50,384 nucleotides of DNA from contig NZ_JROH01000026.1 in assembly GCF_000786205.1 (NCBI RefSeq), forward strand, positions 1-50,384, written 5' to 3'. The translations under genes were made by a program, and so were the position numbers. This DNA is from Sphingomonas sp. 37zxx (GTDB lineage Bacteria; Pseudomonadota; Alphaproteobacteria; Sphingomonadales; Sphingomonadaceae). Each line of letters starts with the position of its first letter. Position 1 is the stretch's first letter. Below, piece by piece: positions 16,860 to 25,007 of this stretch. Under the pieces are notes generated by a model, which searched no databases, had not been told where the DNA came from, and worked only from the letters and a program-made list of their open reading frames with translations.

Positions 16860-18940
16860 CCCCGCTCCGCCGCGCTTACCGCGTCGGCTGCGCGCAGCGA
16901 CGCCAGCAGCTTCATCAGATGGGTGGCGTCGCGCACTTCGAGGTCGATGGTGTTGGTGTGGAAGGTCGTGTCGCGATTATCCATGCGGATGCCCAGGATA
17001 TTGGCCTTGTGCGCGCCGATGATCGTCGCGACCGCGCCCAGCGCGCCGGGTTCGTTCTTGAGCGTCACGTTCACGCGCGCGGTGCCCCCTTCGGCCTTGT
17101 CGCCCCAGGCGAGATCGACCCAATCGGCATCCTCACCCTCGGCCAGCATCGCGCAGGTGATGCCGTGGACTTCGATCGGCACCCCCGGCCGCCGCACCCC
17201 GACGATCCGGTCGCCGGGGACCGGGCGGCAGCATTCGGCGAGATTGAACGCCATGCCGGGGGTCAGCCCCTTGATGCTGATCGCGTGGAGCTGGGGCAGC
17301 ATCGCGGTGTCGGCACCTTCGGCAGAGCCGGGCATCAGCGCCTCCATCACCGCAGCATCGGTCACCTGCTGACGCGCGATCGCCTCCATCAGCGCACCTT
17401 CGTCGGTGAGCTTCAGCCGCTTGAGAGCGTCGGGCACCGCTTCGGTCCCAAGCGGCACCGGTAGCCGCGCGACGATGTCGTCATATAGTTTATGCCCCAG
17501 CGCCACGGTCTCGTCGCGCTCGCGGTGGCGGATGTGGCGGCGGATCGCAGCGCGCGCCTTGCCGGTGATCGCGAAGTTCAGCCAATTGGGCTGCGGCGTC
17601 TGCGCCTTGGATCGCAGGATCTGCACCTGATCGCCATTCGCGATCTCGGTCCGCAGCGGCAGTACGCGGCCATTCACCTTTGCCCCCACCGCCTGGTCGC
17701 CAAGATCGGTATGGACCGCATAGGCGAAATCGATCGGCGTCGCGCCCTTGGGAAGCTGGATCAGCTCGCCGCGCGGGGTGAAGGCAAAGATGCGATCCTG
17801 GTACATCGCCATCTTGGTATGTTCGAGCAGCTCCTCGGGACTCTCGGCATTTTCGAGGATTTCGACCAGATCCTGAATCCAGCGCACCTGCGTATCCGGG
17901 CGAACCGCATTCTGCTTGTACGACCAATGTGCCGCCAGCCCATGTTCGGCCTGTGCGTGCATCTCCTGGGTGCGGATCTGGATTTCGATCCGGTTGTCGC
18001 CGGCATGGAACACGCTGGTGTGCAGCGATCGATAGCCGTTGCGCTTGGGAGTCGAGATATAGTCCTTGAACCGCCCCGGCACCATCGGCCATTTGCGGTG
18101 GATCGCCCCCAACGCCCGATAGCATTCCTCCTCGTTCGCGACGATCGCGCGGAACGCCATGATGTCCGACAGCTGGTCGAGGCTGACATGCCGCTCGGAC
18201 ATTTTGCGCCAGATCGAATAGGGGTGCTTCTCGCGCCCCGAAACGGTCGCCTCGATTCCGACGCGCGACAGCAATTGCTCAAGCCCGGCACCGATCTTCT
18301 CGATCCGGTCGCCCCCTTCCTTGAGCGCAGTCAGCCGGCGGGTGATCGATTCATACGCCTCGGGCTCGAGCTCGCGAAAGGCGAGCGTCTGCATCTCCTT
18401 CATGAACTCGTACATGCCGATCCGCTCGGCGAGCGGGGCATAGATGTCCATCGTCTCCTTGGCGATGCGGCGGCGCTTCTCGGGCTTGGCGATGTGGTGG
18501 AGCGTGCGCATGTTGTGCAGCCGATCGGCCAGCTTCACCAGCAGCACGCGAATGTCGTCGGACATCGCCAGCAGGAATTTGCGCAGGTTTTCCGCCGCAC
18601 GCTGGCTTTCGGTCTGCGCCTCGATCTTTGACAATTTGGTCACGCCATCGACCATCCGCGCCACCGAAGGCCCGAATTTGGCGAGGATTTCCTCCGGCGT
18701 CGCCACCGTATCTTCGATCGTGTCGTGCAGGATCGCGGTGGCGATCGTCTCGTCGTCTAGGTGCAGGTCGGTCAGGATTCCCGCCACCTCGATCGGATGG
18801 CTGAAATAGGGATCGCCCGAGGCCCGTTTCTGGCTGCCATGCGCGTGCATCGAAAAGACATAGGCGCGGTTGAGCAGCGCCTCATTGGCGTTGGGATCGT
18901 AGCTTAGCACCCGATCGACGAGTTCATATTGGCGTAACAC
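16856..18940 (-). CDS. rsh: Bifunctional (p)ppGpp synthase/hydrolase (RelA/SpoT homologue)
   Basis: 694 aa from GTG 18940. This start puts the catalytic pair of the HD hydrolase domain at His72-Asp73 (LHDTIEDT), as in SpoT; an upstream TTG at 18976 would add 12 residues. Following parts: synthetase domain (HYSIWRK-like PYSIWRKM, then MAFRAIV and RYRSLH-like GYRSLHTSV), TGS domain (FAFTPRGELIQLPKGATPIDFAYAVHTDLG), zinc-finger-like CCRPVPGD, and a C-terminal ACT domain (VTLKNEPGALGAVATII). It is the single alarmone enzyme expected in an alphaproteobacterium. The stop codon TAG is the terminal CTAG of the palindromic element. Confidence 0.95.
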   Translation of the reverse strand: MLRQYELVDRVLSYDPNANEALLNRAYVFSMHAHGSQKRASGDPYFSHPIEVAGILTDLHLDDETIATAILHDTIEDTVATPEEILAKFGPSVARMVDGVTKLSKIEAQTESQRAAENLRKFLLAMSDDIRVLLVKLADRLHNMRTLHHIAKPEKRRRIAKETMDIYAPLAERIGMYEFMKEMQTLAFRELEPEAYESITRRLTALKEGGDRIEKIGAGLEQLLSRVGIEATVSGREKHPYSIWRKMSERHVSLDQLSDIMAFRAIVANEEECYRALGAIHRKWPMVPGRFKDYISTPKRNGYRSLHTSVFHAGDNRIEIQIRTQEMHAQAEHGLAAHWSYKQNAVRPDTQVRWIQDLVEILENAESPEELLEHTKMAMYQDRIFAFTPRGELIQLPKGATPIDFAYAVHTDLGDQAVGAKVNGRVLPLRTEIANGDQVQILRSKAQTPQPNWLNFAITGKARAAIRRHIRHRERDETVALGHKLYDDIVARLPVPLGTEAVPDALKRLKLTDEGALMEAIARQQVTDAAVMEALMPGSAEGADTAMLPQLHAISIKGLTPGMAFNLAECCRPVPGDRIVGVRRPGVPIEVHGITCAMLAEGEDADWVDLAWGDKAEGGTARVNVTLKNEPGALGAVATIIGAHKANILGIRMDNRDTTFHTNTIDLEVRDATHLMKLLASLRAADAVSAAERG

Positions 18941-19081
18941 CCCCCTAAGATGGGGGCGCAGCGTGTCGATTGGCAACGAATTGTTGTGCGACAGTCCCGC
19001 TTCGTTCGATCATTCGTTCGGGCGGTGGCATTTCGATCACGCTAAGTGTGCAGGCCAGCGTGTGCCGGGCGCGGGCGCACG

Positions 19082-19399
19082 TCAATCGGCGCGGGCGTTG
19101 CACTTTGTCAGCGCCTCGGCGTCGAAGGCGGTGCCGGCAACGCTGAACGACTGTAGCGGACCGACTTCGCGCACCAGCAGCTCGCACAGGATCACCGGGC
19201 GCATCGCCGATTTGGGAGCGCGGCAGCCATTCTCGCCGCAGCGCCAGATCGTGTCGCGCGTCACCAGCTTCTTGGCGGCAACGGCGATGGTGGGGACTGC
19301 GGCGTAATGGGCTTGGCTTTGCGCGGCGGCAGGCACGGTCATAGCAGGCATGGCGAGGGAAAGTATGGTGACGGCAGATGCCGATAGGATCGTTCGCAT
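19082..19399 (-). CDS. CC_3452-family small exported protein
   Basis: 105 aa from ATG 19399 with a signal peptide (MRTILSASAVTILSLAMPA..AAAQ). The mature part has the pattern LVTRDTIWRCGENGC, then a Pro/Arg-rich stretch ending in CELLVREVG, and a last Cys near the C-terminus (TKCNARAD). I recall this three-Cys pattern from the alphaproteobacterial CC_3452 family, function unknown. It is transcribed divergently from the HxlR-type regulator, with a perfect inverted repeat between them, so it is probably a regulatory target of that protein. Confidence 0.75.
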   Translation of the reverse strand: MRTILSASAVTILSLAMPAMTVPAAAQSQAHYAAVPTIAVAAKKLVTRDTIWRCGENGCRAPKSAMRPVILCELLVREVGPLQSFSVAGTAFDAEALTKCNARAD

Positions 19400-19430
19400 G
19401 GGTGATTCCTCCAAGAACCAGTAGCAATCG

Positions 19431-19458
19431 GCAACTTATCATATCGCAGATAAGTTGC
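19431..19458. promoter_or_regulatory. Perfect palindrome between CC_3452 gene and hxlR (operator candidate)
   Basis: 10-bp perfect inverted arms gcaacttatc (19431-19440) and gataagttgc (19449-19458) with an 8-base AT-rich spacer sit in the divergent promoter region. Winged-helix regulators of the HxlR family bind such sites as dimers. Binding by the adjacent regulator is inference. Confidence 0.65.
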
Positions 19459-19521
19459 AAGATGGAACCTATGCTGCGAGGCAATATAACTGTCGCGTTT
19501 CAAACTTTGGTGGCATCGGCT

Positions 19522-20031
19522 ATGCCTTCGACGATGAACGAAAAACTCCGCGAGCCGCTGCGCCAGCTGGCCAACGCCTGCAGCCTGCCCGCCGCATTGG
19601 AAGCGATGGGCGAACGCTGGTCGTTCATGATCCTGCGCGCCAGCTTCAACGGGCTGCATCATTTCGAGGAATATCAGTCAGAACTGGGCATTGCGCGCAA
19701 CATCCTGGCCAATCGGCTGGGCCGGCTGGTCGATCACGGCATCCTCGAGCGCCGGCCGATGGACGATGACCGTCGCAAGGTGGATTATCGCCTGACTGAC
19801 AAGGGCTATGCGCTGTTGCCGACGATGGTGGCGCTGCGGCAATGGGGCGAACGCTGGGAGACGGGCACGCCTGCCTCGCCGGTGCTGGTCGACACGCGGG
19901 ACCGCAAGCCGATCGCGCCGGTGCAGGTGCTGAGCCATGACGGCCGCGTCCTGAGCCGGAAGGGCGACTTGGAATGGTCGCTGCTGGAGGATGTGCGTGA
20001 CGATGGCGCGAGGCTGAAGGCGGCCGAATAG
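19522..20031 (+). CDS. HxlR-family winged-helix transcriptional regulator
   Basis: 169 aa from ATG 19522 (ATG 19534 is equally possible). The MarR/DUF24-type core reads ACSLPAALEAMGERWSFMILRASF, then HFEEYQSELGIARNILANRLGRLVDHGILERR and DYRLTDKGYALLPTMVALRQWGERW, with the early conserved Cys that senses thiol-reactive compounds in several relatives. The C-terminal 60 residues extend beyond the minimal domain. It faces the CC_3452-family gene across a palindrome that is a likely operator. Confidence 0.88.
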   Translation: MPSTMNEKLREPLRQLANACSLPAALEAMGERWSFMILRASFNGLHHFEEYQSELGIARNILANRLGRLVDHGILERRPMDDDRRKVDYRLTDKGYALLPTMVALRQWGERWETGTPASPVLVDTRDRKPIAPVQVLSHDGRVLSRKGDLEWSLLEDVRDDGARLKAAE

Positions 20032-20052
20032 CCGATCCGCACGCGCCGGCGG

Positions 20053-20481
20053 TCAGCGCGCGGCCAGCGGCTCTAGAAACGCCCGCACCGTATCGGGCAG
20101 CGGTGCGGGACGTGACGTTGCCAGGTCGACATGCACACTGGTCATCACGATTTCGCAATGCAGGGTGCCGGTTTCGGCATGCGCCAGCGCGAAGCGTTTG
20201 GTGATGCTGCTGTTGCCGATCCGTTCGATCCGCACCGACGCCTCGATCCGATCGCCCCATAAAAAGGGTTTCAGATAATCGACCTCGGTGCGGCGAACGT
20301 GAAACTCGGCCTCGGTCCAGTCAGCGCCGATCGCCTCGCCGATACCGGTCCATTCCCAGAATTCGGTGACGGCGACGTCGGCATATTCGAGATAGCGCGA
20401 ATTGAAGACGACCTTCTGGCCATCGATTTCGGCATAGCGGACGCGAAAGACGGTGGAAAAGGCGAAGCCGGGTTGGGTCAT
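20053..20481 (-). CDS. Acyl-CoA thioesterase (4HBT hotdog fold)
   Basis: 142 aa from ATG 20481. The motif VRYAEIDGQKVVFNSRYLEYAD is the 4-hydroxybenzoyl-CoA thioesterase-like active region with the Asp of the Asp-x-x-x-x-V-x-N-x-x-Tyr pattern. The substrate is not deducible. It converges on hxlR with 21 bases between stops and lies 47 bases downstream of the aminotransferase gene on the same strand, so the two may be one transcript. Confidence 0.88.
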   Translation of the reverse strand: MTQPGFAFSTVFRVRYAEIDGQKVVFNSRYLEYADVAVTEFWEWTGIGEAIGADWTEAEFHVRRTEVDYLKPFLWGDRIEASVRIERIGNSSITKRFALAHAETGTLHCEIVMTSVHVDLATSRPAPLPDTVRAFLEPLAAR

Positions 20482-20528
20482 GGTGCGGCCTGTTGGGGCA
20501 ATTGGCCGCACCACGCAACCGGGCGTGC

Positions 20529-21737
20529 TTACCCCGCCTTCGTCGTCGGGGTGTTGACCCCCATCGATTGCAGATATTTCTTCACGTTGCGCGCCGCCTG
20601 GCGAAGCCGCTGTTCGTTTTCGACCATCGCGATCCGTACATAGCCCTCGCCATCCTCGCCATAGCCGACGCCGGGCGCGACCGCGACCTTGGCATGCGTC
20701 AGCAACTGCTTGGAGAACTCAAGGCTGCCCATCTCGCGAAGCGCCGGCGGTAGCGGTGCCCAGGCGAACATCGATGCGCGCGGCGCGGGAATGTCCCAGC
20801 CGGCGCGGCCAAAGGATTCGACCATCACGTCGCGGCGCTTGTGATATAAAGCGCGATTGGCCGAGACGATGTCCTGCGGGCCGTTGAGCGCGGCACAGGC
20901 CGCCGCCTGGATCGGCGTGAACGCGCCGTAGTCGAGATAGGATTTCACCCGCGTCAGCGCCGCGATCAGCTTTTGATTGCCGACCGCAAACCCCATCCGC
21001 CAGCCGGCCATCGAATAGGTTTTCGACAGCGAGGTGAACTCGACCGCGATGTCCTTCGCGCCGGGCACTTCGAGGATCGAGCGCGTCGGATTGCCGTCAT
21101 AATATAGCTCGGAATAGGCAAGGTCGCTCAGCACCCACACCTTGTTCTCCCGCGCCCAGGCGACCAGCCGTTCGTAAAAGGCAAGGTCGACTGTCTCGGC
21201 AGTGGGGTTCGATGGATAGCCGACCACCAGCACGCTGGGGCGCGGCACGGTGAACGCCATCGCGCGTTCGAGCGATCGGAAATATTCCTCATCGGGCGTC
21301 GTCGGCACGCTGCGGATCGTCGCGCCCGCGATGATGAAGCCGAACGTGTGGATCGGATAGGAGGGGTTGGGTGCCAGCACGACATCGCCGGGGCCGGTGA
21401 TCGCGGTGGCGAGGCTCGACAGCCCTTCCTTCGATCCCATCGTCACCACGACTTCGGTTTCGGGATCGAGCTCTACCCCGAAGCGGCGACCATAATAATT
21501 GGCCTGCGCCTTGCGAAGGCCGGGAATCCCCTTTGACTGCGAATAGCCATGCGCGTCGGGCTTGCGCGCGACTTCGCATAATTTGTCGATCACATGCGGC
21601 GGCGGCGGCAGATCGGGATTGCCCATGCCAAGGTCGATAATGTCCTCCCCGCCCGCTCGCGCCTGTGCCCGCATCGCGTTGACCTCGGCGATGACATAGG
21701 GCGGCAGGCGTTTGATGCGGTAGAATTCGTCGGACAT
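20529..21737 (-). CDS. Class I/II aminotransferase (AlaC-like)
   Basis: 402 aa from ATG 21737 (MSDEFYRIKRLPPYVIAEV). PLP fold type I: DLGMGNPDLPPPPHV, GYSQSKGIPGLRKA, aromatic-cofactor region LAPNPSYPIHTFG, SNPTAETVDL, Schiff-base lysine in SLSKTYSMAGWRMGF, and the C-terminal YVRIAMVENEQRL. It is close to AlaC (glutamate-pyruvate aminotransferase) and LL-diaminopimelate aminotransferase-type sequences; which reaction applies cannot be settled here. It is divergent from phaC with 137 bases between starts. Confidence 0.9.
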   Translation of the reverse strand: MSDEFYRIKRLPPYVIAEVNAMRAQARAGGEDIIDLGMGNPDLPPPPHVIDKLCEVARKPDAHGYSQSKGIPGLRKAQANYYGRRFGVELDPETEVVVTMGSKEGLSSLATAITGPGDVVLAPNPSYPIHTFGFIIAGATIRSVPTTPDEEYFRSLERAMAFTVPRPSVLVVGYPSNPTAETVDLAFYERLVAWARENKVWVLSDLAYSELYYDGNPTRSILEVPGAKDIAVEFTSLSKTYSMAGWRMGFAVGNQKLIAALTRVKSYLDYGAFTPIQAAACAALNGPQDIVSANRALYHKRRDVMVESFGRAGWDIPAPRASMFAWAPLPPALREMGSLEFSKQLLTHAKVAVAPGVGYGEDGEGYVRIAMVENEQRLRQAARNVKKYLQSMGVNTPTTKAG

Positions 21738-21874
21738 GGATGCTCCCTTCAGGCAGCGCAGGCATAGCCGCTCAGTGCCCGGCGCGAAAGCCGGCGCTTT
21801 GGCATCGGCCAGCGATGCTTTCGCCGTGGCGCGGGAACGGGTAGAGCATCCAAAAATCAAAGAGGATGCCCCGC

Positions 21875-23638
21875 ATGGCCGACCCTATCGCCCCGCCTGT
21901 GGTCCCGAGCTTGCACGAGCTGCAACATTGGACCGGGGTATTGGGCCGCGCGCAGCAGATGATGATGGAGGCGGGGATCGACCTGATGGCGCAGCTTCCC
22001 GCCGCCAAGCCCGCGCCCGCTTTTCCGGCCCCCGCTTTTCCAGGAATGTTCGATCCGGCGCAGGCGATGCGCGCTGGCGCTGCCTTTTGGGGCGATACGA
22101 TCCAGCTTTGGCAGCGCTTCCTGGACCCAGCCCATGCCGCTCCGGTCGAGGAAAATCCCGAACAGGCGCGCGACAAGCGGTTCAAGGCACCGCAATGGCG
22201 GCAAGATCCGGTGTTCGACTTCCTGCGGCAGAGTTATTTCCTGATCGCCGAGCATATGGAAAAGGGTGTCGATTCGCTCGCGGGCGTCGATCCCCGGCAA
22301 AAGGAGCAGATCCGCTTTGCCACGCGCGGCTTCATCGATGCGATGAGCCCGACCAACTTTCCCGCCACCAACCCGGTGGTGCTCGAAAAGATCGTCGAGA
22401 CGCGCGGCGAAAACCTGCTCAAGGGTTTGCAGCACATGCTGTCCGACATCGCCAAGGGGCAGATGACGCAAAGCGATACCTCCGCGTTCGAGCTTGGCCG
22501 CAATTTGGCGATGACGCCGGGCAAGGTGGTGCATCGCACGCCGCTGTACGAACTCATCCAATATGCGCCCGCGACCAAGCAGGTGTTCGAAACCCCGCTG
22601 ATCATCTTTCCGCCGTGGATCAACCGCTTCTACATTCTCGACCTGACCGCCGAGAAAAGCTTCATCCGCTGGGCGGTCGAACAGGGGCTGACGGTGTTCG
22701 TGGTGTCGTGGCGCTCGGCCGATTCGTCGATGAAGGACGTGGTCTGGGACGATTATGTCGAAGGCGGGCAGATCGACGCGATCGATACGGTGCGCGACCT
22801 GCTGGGGGTCGAGGGGGTGCATGCGATCGGCTATTGCGTTGCCGGCACCACGCTTGCCGCGACGCTGGCGGTGCTCACCGCGCGCGGGGAGGCAGCCAAG
22901 GCAAAGACCGCGACCTTCTTCACCGCGCAGGTGGATTTTGCCGATGCCGGCGAACTCAGCCTGTTCGTCGATGACGAGCAGTTGAAGATGATCGAGAAGC
23001 TGTCGGCCGACGGGTTTCTCGACGGGCGCTATATGGCCACCACGTTCAACCTGCTGCGCGGCCGCGACCTGATCTGGAACTATGTCACCAATAATTACCT
23101 GCTGGGTGCAGATTATGCGCCTTTCGACCTGCTCCATTGGAATGCCGACGTCACCAATCTGCCCGCGAAATGGCATCGCAGCTATCTGACCGAGCTGTAT
23201 CGCGACAACAAGCTGGTGGTGCCCGGCGCGATCACCGTCGCGGGGACACCGATCGACCTGTCGACGATCCAGACGCCAAGCTATATCCAGGCGGGGCGCG
23301 AGGATCATATCGCGCCGGCGCACAGCGTGTGGAAGATTACCGATCACTTCACTGGCCCGCTGCGTTTCGTGCTGGCGGGATCGGGGCATATCGCCGGGGT
23401 GGTGAACCCGCCGGGCGCGCAGAAATATCAATATTGGACCAATAATGCCAAAGTCTCGTCGCTCGCCGACTTCGTTGCGGGGGCGACCGAGACCAAAGGC
23501 AGCTGGTGGCCCGACTGGATTGAATGGATCGAAGCCGCCGATGCCAAGCGTATCGCCGCGCGCGGCGCGCGAATCCCCGGCAAAGGCAAGCTTGCGGCGC
23601 TGTGCGATGCGCCCGGAGAATATGTAAAGACCCGGTGA
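21875..23638 (+). CDS. phaC: Class I poly(3-hydroxyalkanoate) synthase
   Basis: 587 aa, class I length. It polymerises 3-hydroxyacyl-CoA into storage polyester on granule surfaces. Seen: lipase-like box GYCVAGT with catalytic Cys at residue 321, PPWINRFYILDL, the Asp region FLDGRYMATTFN.. and catalytic-His region GSGHIAGVVNPP. ATG 21875 is preferred over ATG 21866 because the agagg ribosome site then has normal spacing. The phasin gene follows 110 bases downstream behind a repeated operator-like motif. Confidence 0.95.
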   Translation: MADPIAPPVVPSLHELQHWTGVLGRAQQMMMEAGIDLMAQLPAAKPAPAFPAPAFPGMFDPAQAMRAGAAFWGDTIQLWQRFLDPAHAAPVEENPEQARDKRFKAPQWRQDPVFDFLRQSYFLIAEHMEKGVDSLAGVDPRQKEQIRFATRGFIDAMSPTNFPATNPVVLEKIVETRGENLLKGLQHMLSDIAKGQMTQSDTSAFELGRNLAMTPGKVVHRTPLYELIQYAPATKQVFETPLIIFPPWINRFYILDLTAEKSFIRWAVEQGLTVFVVSWRSADSSMKDVVWDDYVEGGQIDAIDTVRDLLGVEGVHAIGYCVAGTTLAATLAVLTARGEAAKAKTATFFTAQVDFADAGELSLFVDDEQLKMIEKLSADGFLDGRYMATTFNLLRGRDLIWNYVTNNYLLGADYAPFDLLHWNADVTNLPAKWHRSYLTELYRDNKLVVPGAITVAGTPIDLSTIQTPSYIQAGREDHIAPAHSVWKITDHFTGPLRFVLAGSGHIAGVVNPPGAQKYQYWTNNAKVSSLADFVAGATETKGSWWPDWIEWIEAADAKRIAARGARIPGKGKLAALCDAPGEYVKTR

Positions 23639-23647
23639 ATACATCGG

Positions 23648-23684
23648 CTGCAATGCAACATTACAGTTATGCTGCACTGCAACA
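23648..23684 (+). promoter_or_regulatory. Direct repeat of a palindromic TGCA motif before the phasin gene (PhaR-type site)
   Basis: The 13-mer CTGCANTGCAACA occurs at 23648-23660 and 23672-23684, with starts 24 bases apart, and each copy contains the palindrome TGCANTGCA. PhaR, the alphaproteobacterial repressor that leaves DNA when it binds PHA, is known to use TGC/GCA-rich sites in front of phasin genes. Assignment to PhaR is by analogy; no phaR gene is in the window. Confidence 0.6.
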
Positions 23685-23748
23685 AAGTTGTTGCTCCGCG
23701 GCTAGCTTTGGGGTACATGAATTCCAGCATTATTGTGTAGGAGGCAGT

Positions 23749-24780
23749 ATGGCCAACAAAGGTCAGCCCACCGGAACGACGTCGGGCAAGGCGAACAAGG
23801 CAGGCGCATCGGCGATCAAGCCGGTAGCGGCCAAAGCAGCGGTTGCAAAACCAGCCGCCGCCAAGCCTGTTACCGCTTCGCCTGTGAAGCTGGCGGCACC
23901 CGCCGCAGAAAAGCCCGCTGCCCCTGCTGCTGCAATCGAGGCGATCCAGCGATCGATCGCCTCGACCCCGGTCGCCGTTGCTGCATCCAAGCCAGCGGTC
24001 ACGCCGGCAATCGTCAACCCGCCATCGGCCAAGGCTGCATCGGTTGCGCCGGCCCCCGTTGCCGCACCGATAGAGCCTGCGGCTCCCGCACCGGCACAAG
24101 CCGCTCCGGAGCCAGCGCCGGTCGTCGCCGACAAACCGGCAACCAATCCCGCCACTACGCCCGCTCCAAAGCCTGCGATCGTGGCCGAAACCCAGGCGGC
24201 AGCCAAGGCGCTTGCCGCTCCGGTAACCGAGACGACCGCCAAGGTCGCAAATTCCGCAAAGAGCGTCGCTACCCAAACCGCCAAGGTCGTCCAGGCTGCG
24301 GCGCGCACCGTCGAGAAGGATACCCGAACCATGCAGACCGAAATGAAGAACGCCGCTGAAAAGACCGCCGAGCAAGCCCAGGCAATGCTGAGCGAGATGA
24401 GCGATCGTACCAAGGGCATGATGGAAAAGAACGCAAAGATGGTCGAAGAAATGAGCGAGATGACCAAGGGCAATCTCGAAGCAGTCGCCGAATCGGGCCG
24501 CATTGCCGCCAAGGGCATGGAAGCGATGACGCAGGAAGCAGCCGAGTTCGGCCGCAAGTCGTTCGAGCAGGCCACCGCCGCGCTGAAGAGCATGGCGTCG
24601 GTCAAGTCGCCGACCGAGCTGTTCAAGCTGCAGGGCGATTACATGCGCGCCGCATTCGACGCCTATGTCGCCGAAGCATCGAAGACCACCGAGCATATGA
24701 TGAAGCTGGCCGGCGATGCCGCGCAGCCGCTGTCGAACCGCGTTGCGATCGCAGCCGAAAAGGCCAAGTCGGCGGCATAA
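23749..24780 (+). CDS. Phasin with long Ala/Pro/Lys-rich N-terminal region
   Basis: 343 aa from ATG 23749 with a strong ribosome site (taggagg). Residues 1-170 are low complexity: Lys-rich with AKPAAAKP-type repeats at first, then Ala/Pro-rich. Residues about 175-335 are the amphipathic helical phasin domain (TEMKNAAEKTAEQAQAM, then GNLEAVAESGRIAAKGMEAMTQEAAEFGRKSFEQ, and SPTELFKLQGDYMRAAFDAYVAEASKTTE). Phasins coat PHA granules. The basic N-terminal tail recalls, in reversed order, the AAKP-rich DNA-binding tail of pseudomonad PhaF. It follows phaC and is ended by a good terminator. Confidence 0.9.
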   Translation: MANKGQPTGTTSGKANKAGASAIKPVAAKAAVAKPAAAKPVTASPVKLAAPAAEKPAAPAAAIEAIQRSIASTPVAVAASKPAVTPAIVNPPSAKAASVAPAPVAAPIEPAAPAPAQAAPEPAPVVADKPATNPATTPAPKPAIVAETQAAAKALAAPVTETTAKVANSAKSVATQTAKVVQAAARTVEKDTRTMQTEMKNAAEKTAEQAQAMLSEMSDRTKGMMEKNAKMVEEMSEMTKGNLEAVAESGRIAAKGMEAMTQEAAEFGRKSFEQATAALKSMASVKSPTELFKLQGDYMRAAFDAYVAEASKTTEHMMKLAGDAAQPLSNRVAIAAEKAKSAA

Positions 24781-24805
24781 TTACCCCGATCGCTAGATTG
24801 CTAAA

Positions 24806-24839
24806 GGGGCGGCGTTCCAACCGGAGCGTCGCCCTTTTT
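24806..24839 (+). terminator. Rho-independent terminator of the phasin transcript
   Basis: Stem gggcggcgttcc / ggagcgtcgccc with loop aacc (two wobble pairs) followed by TTTTT, starting 26 bases after the phasin stop. Confidence 0.85.
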
Positions 24840-24868
24840 GTGTGGGCACGGCTTGGCGGGCTAGGCTG

Positions 24869-25007
24869 ATACCAAGGTTCATTGACATGAACCTATCCCC
24901 AGCCCGCCCCGCCTCCCCACCCGACCACCATAGCCTGATGGTATCTTTGGTGGTCGGGTGGGGAGGCGGGGCGGGCGGTATGCGTCGCGTTCCACGCGAC
25001 TTGGTAT
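24869..25007. repeat. Family B palindromic element, copy 1 (139 bp)
   Basis: Ends ataccaag and cttggtat are perfect complements. The core is a hairpin of about 28 bp, perfect and very GC-rich (cccgccccgcctcccc... and complement), with an 18-base loop; a second small hairpin gtcgcgt-tcc-acgcgac follows. A copy lies inverted at 50100-50228. This copy has 10 extra bases (ttgacatgaa) that create another small hairpin near its left end. Its right end provides the TAA stop of rsmE. It is non-coding; frames across it are shared only with the other copy. Confidence 0.88.

Noticed and set aside
21857..23677. A 606-codon minus-strand open frame opposite phaC
   Set aside because: phaC is intact with all catalytic motifs; the antisense frame shows only compositional bias.
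24869..25007. Family B hairpin as the rsmE or phasin terminator
   Set aside because: The phasin has its own good terminator at 24806-24839, and the element recurs in a dead transposase at 50100, so termination is not its primary nature, though it may stop transcripts secondarily.
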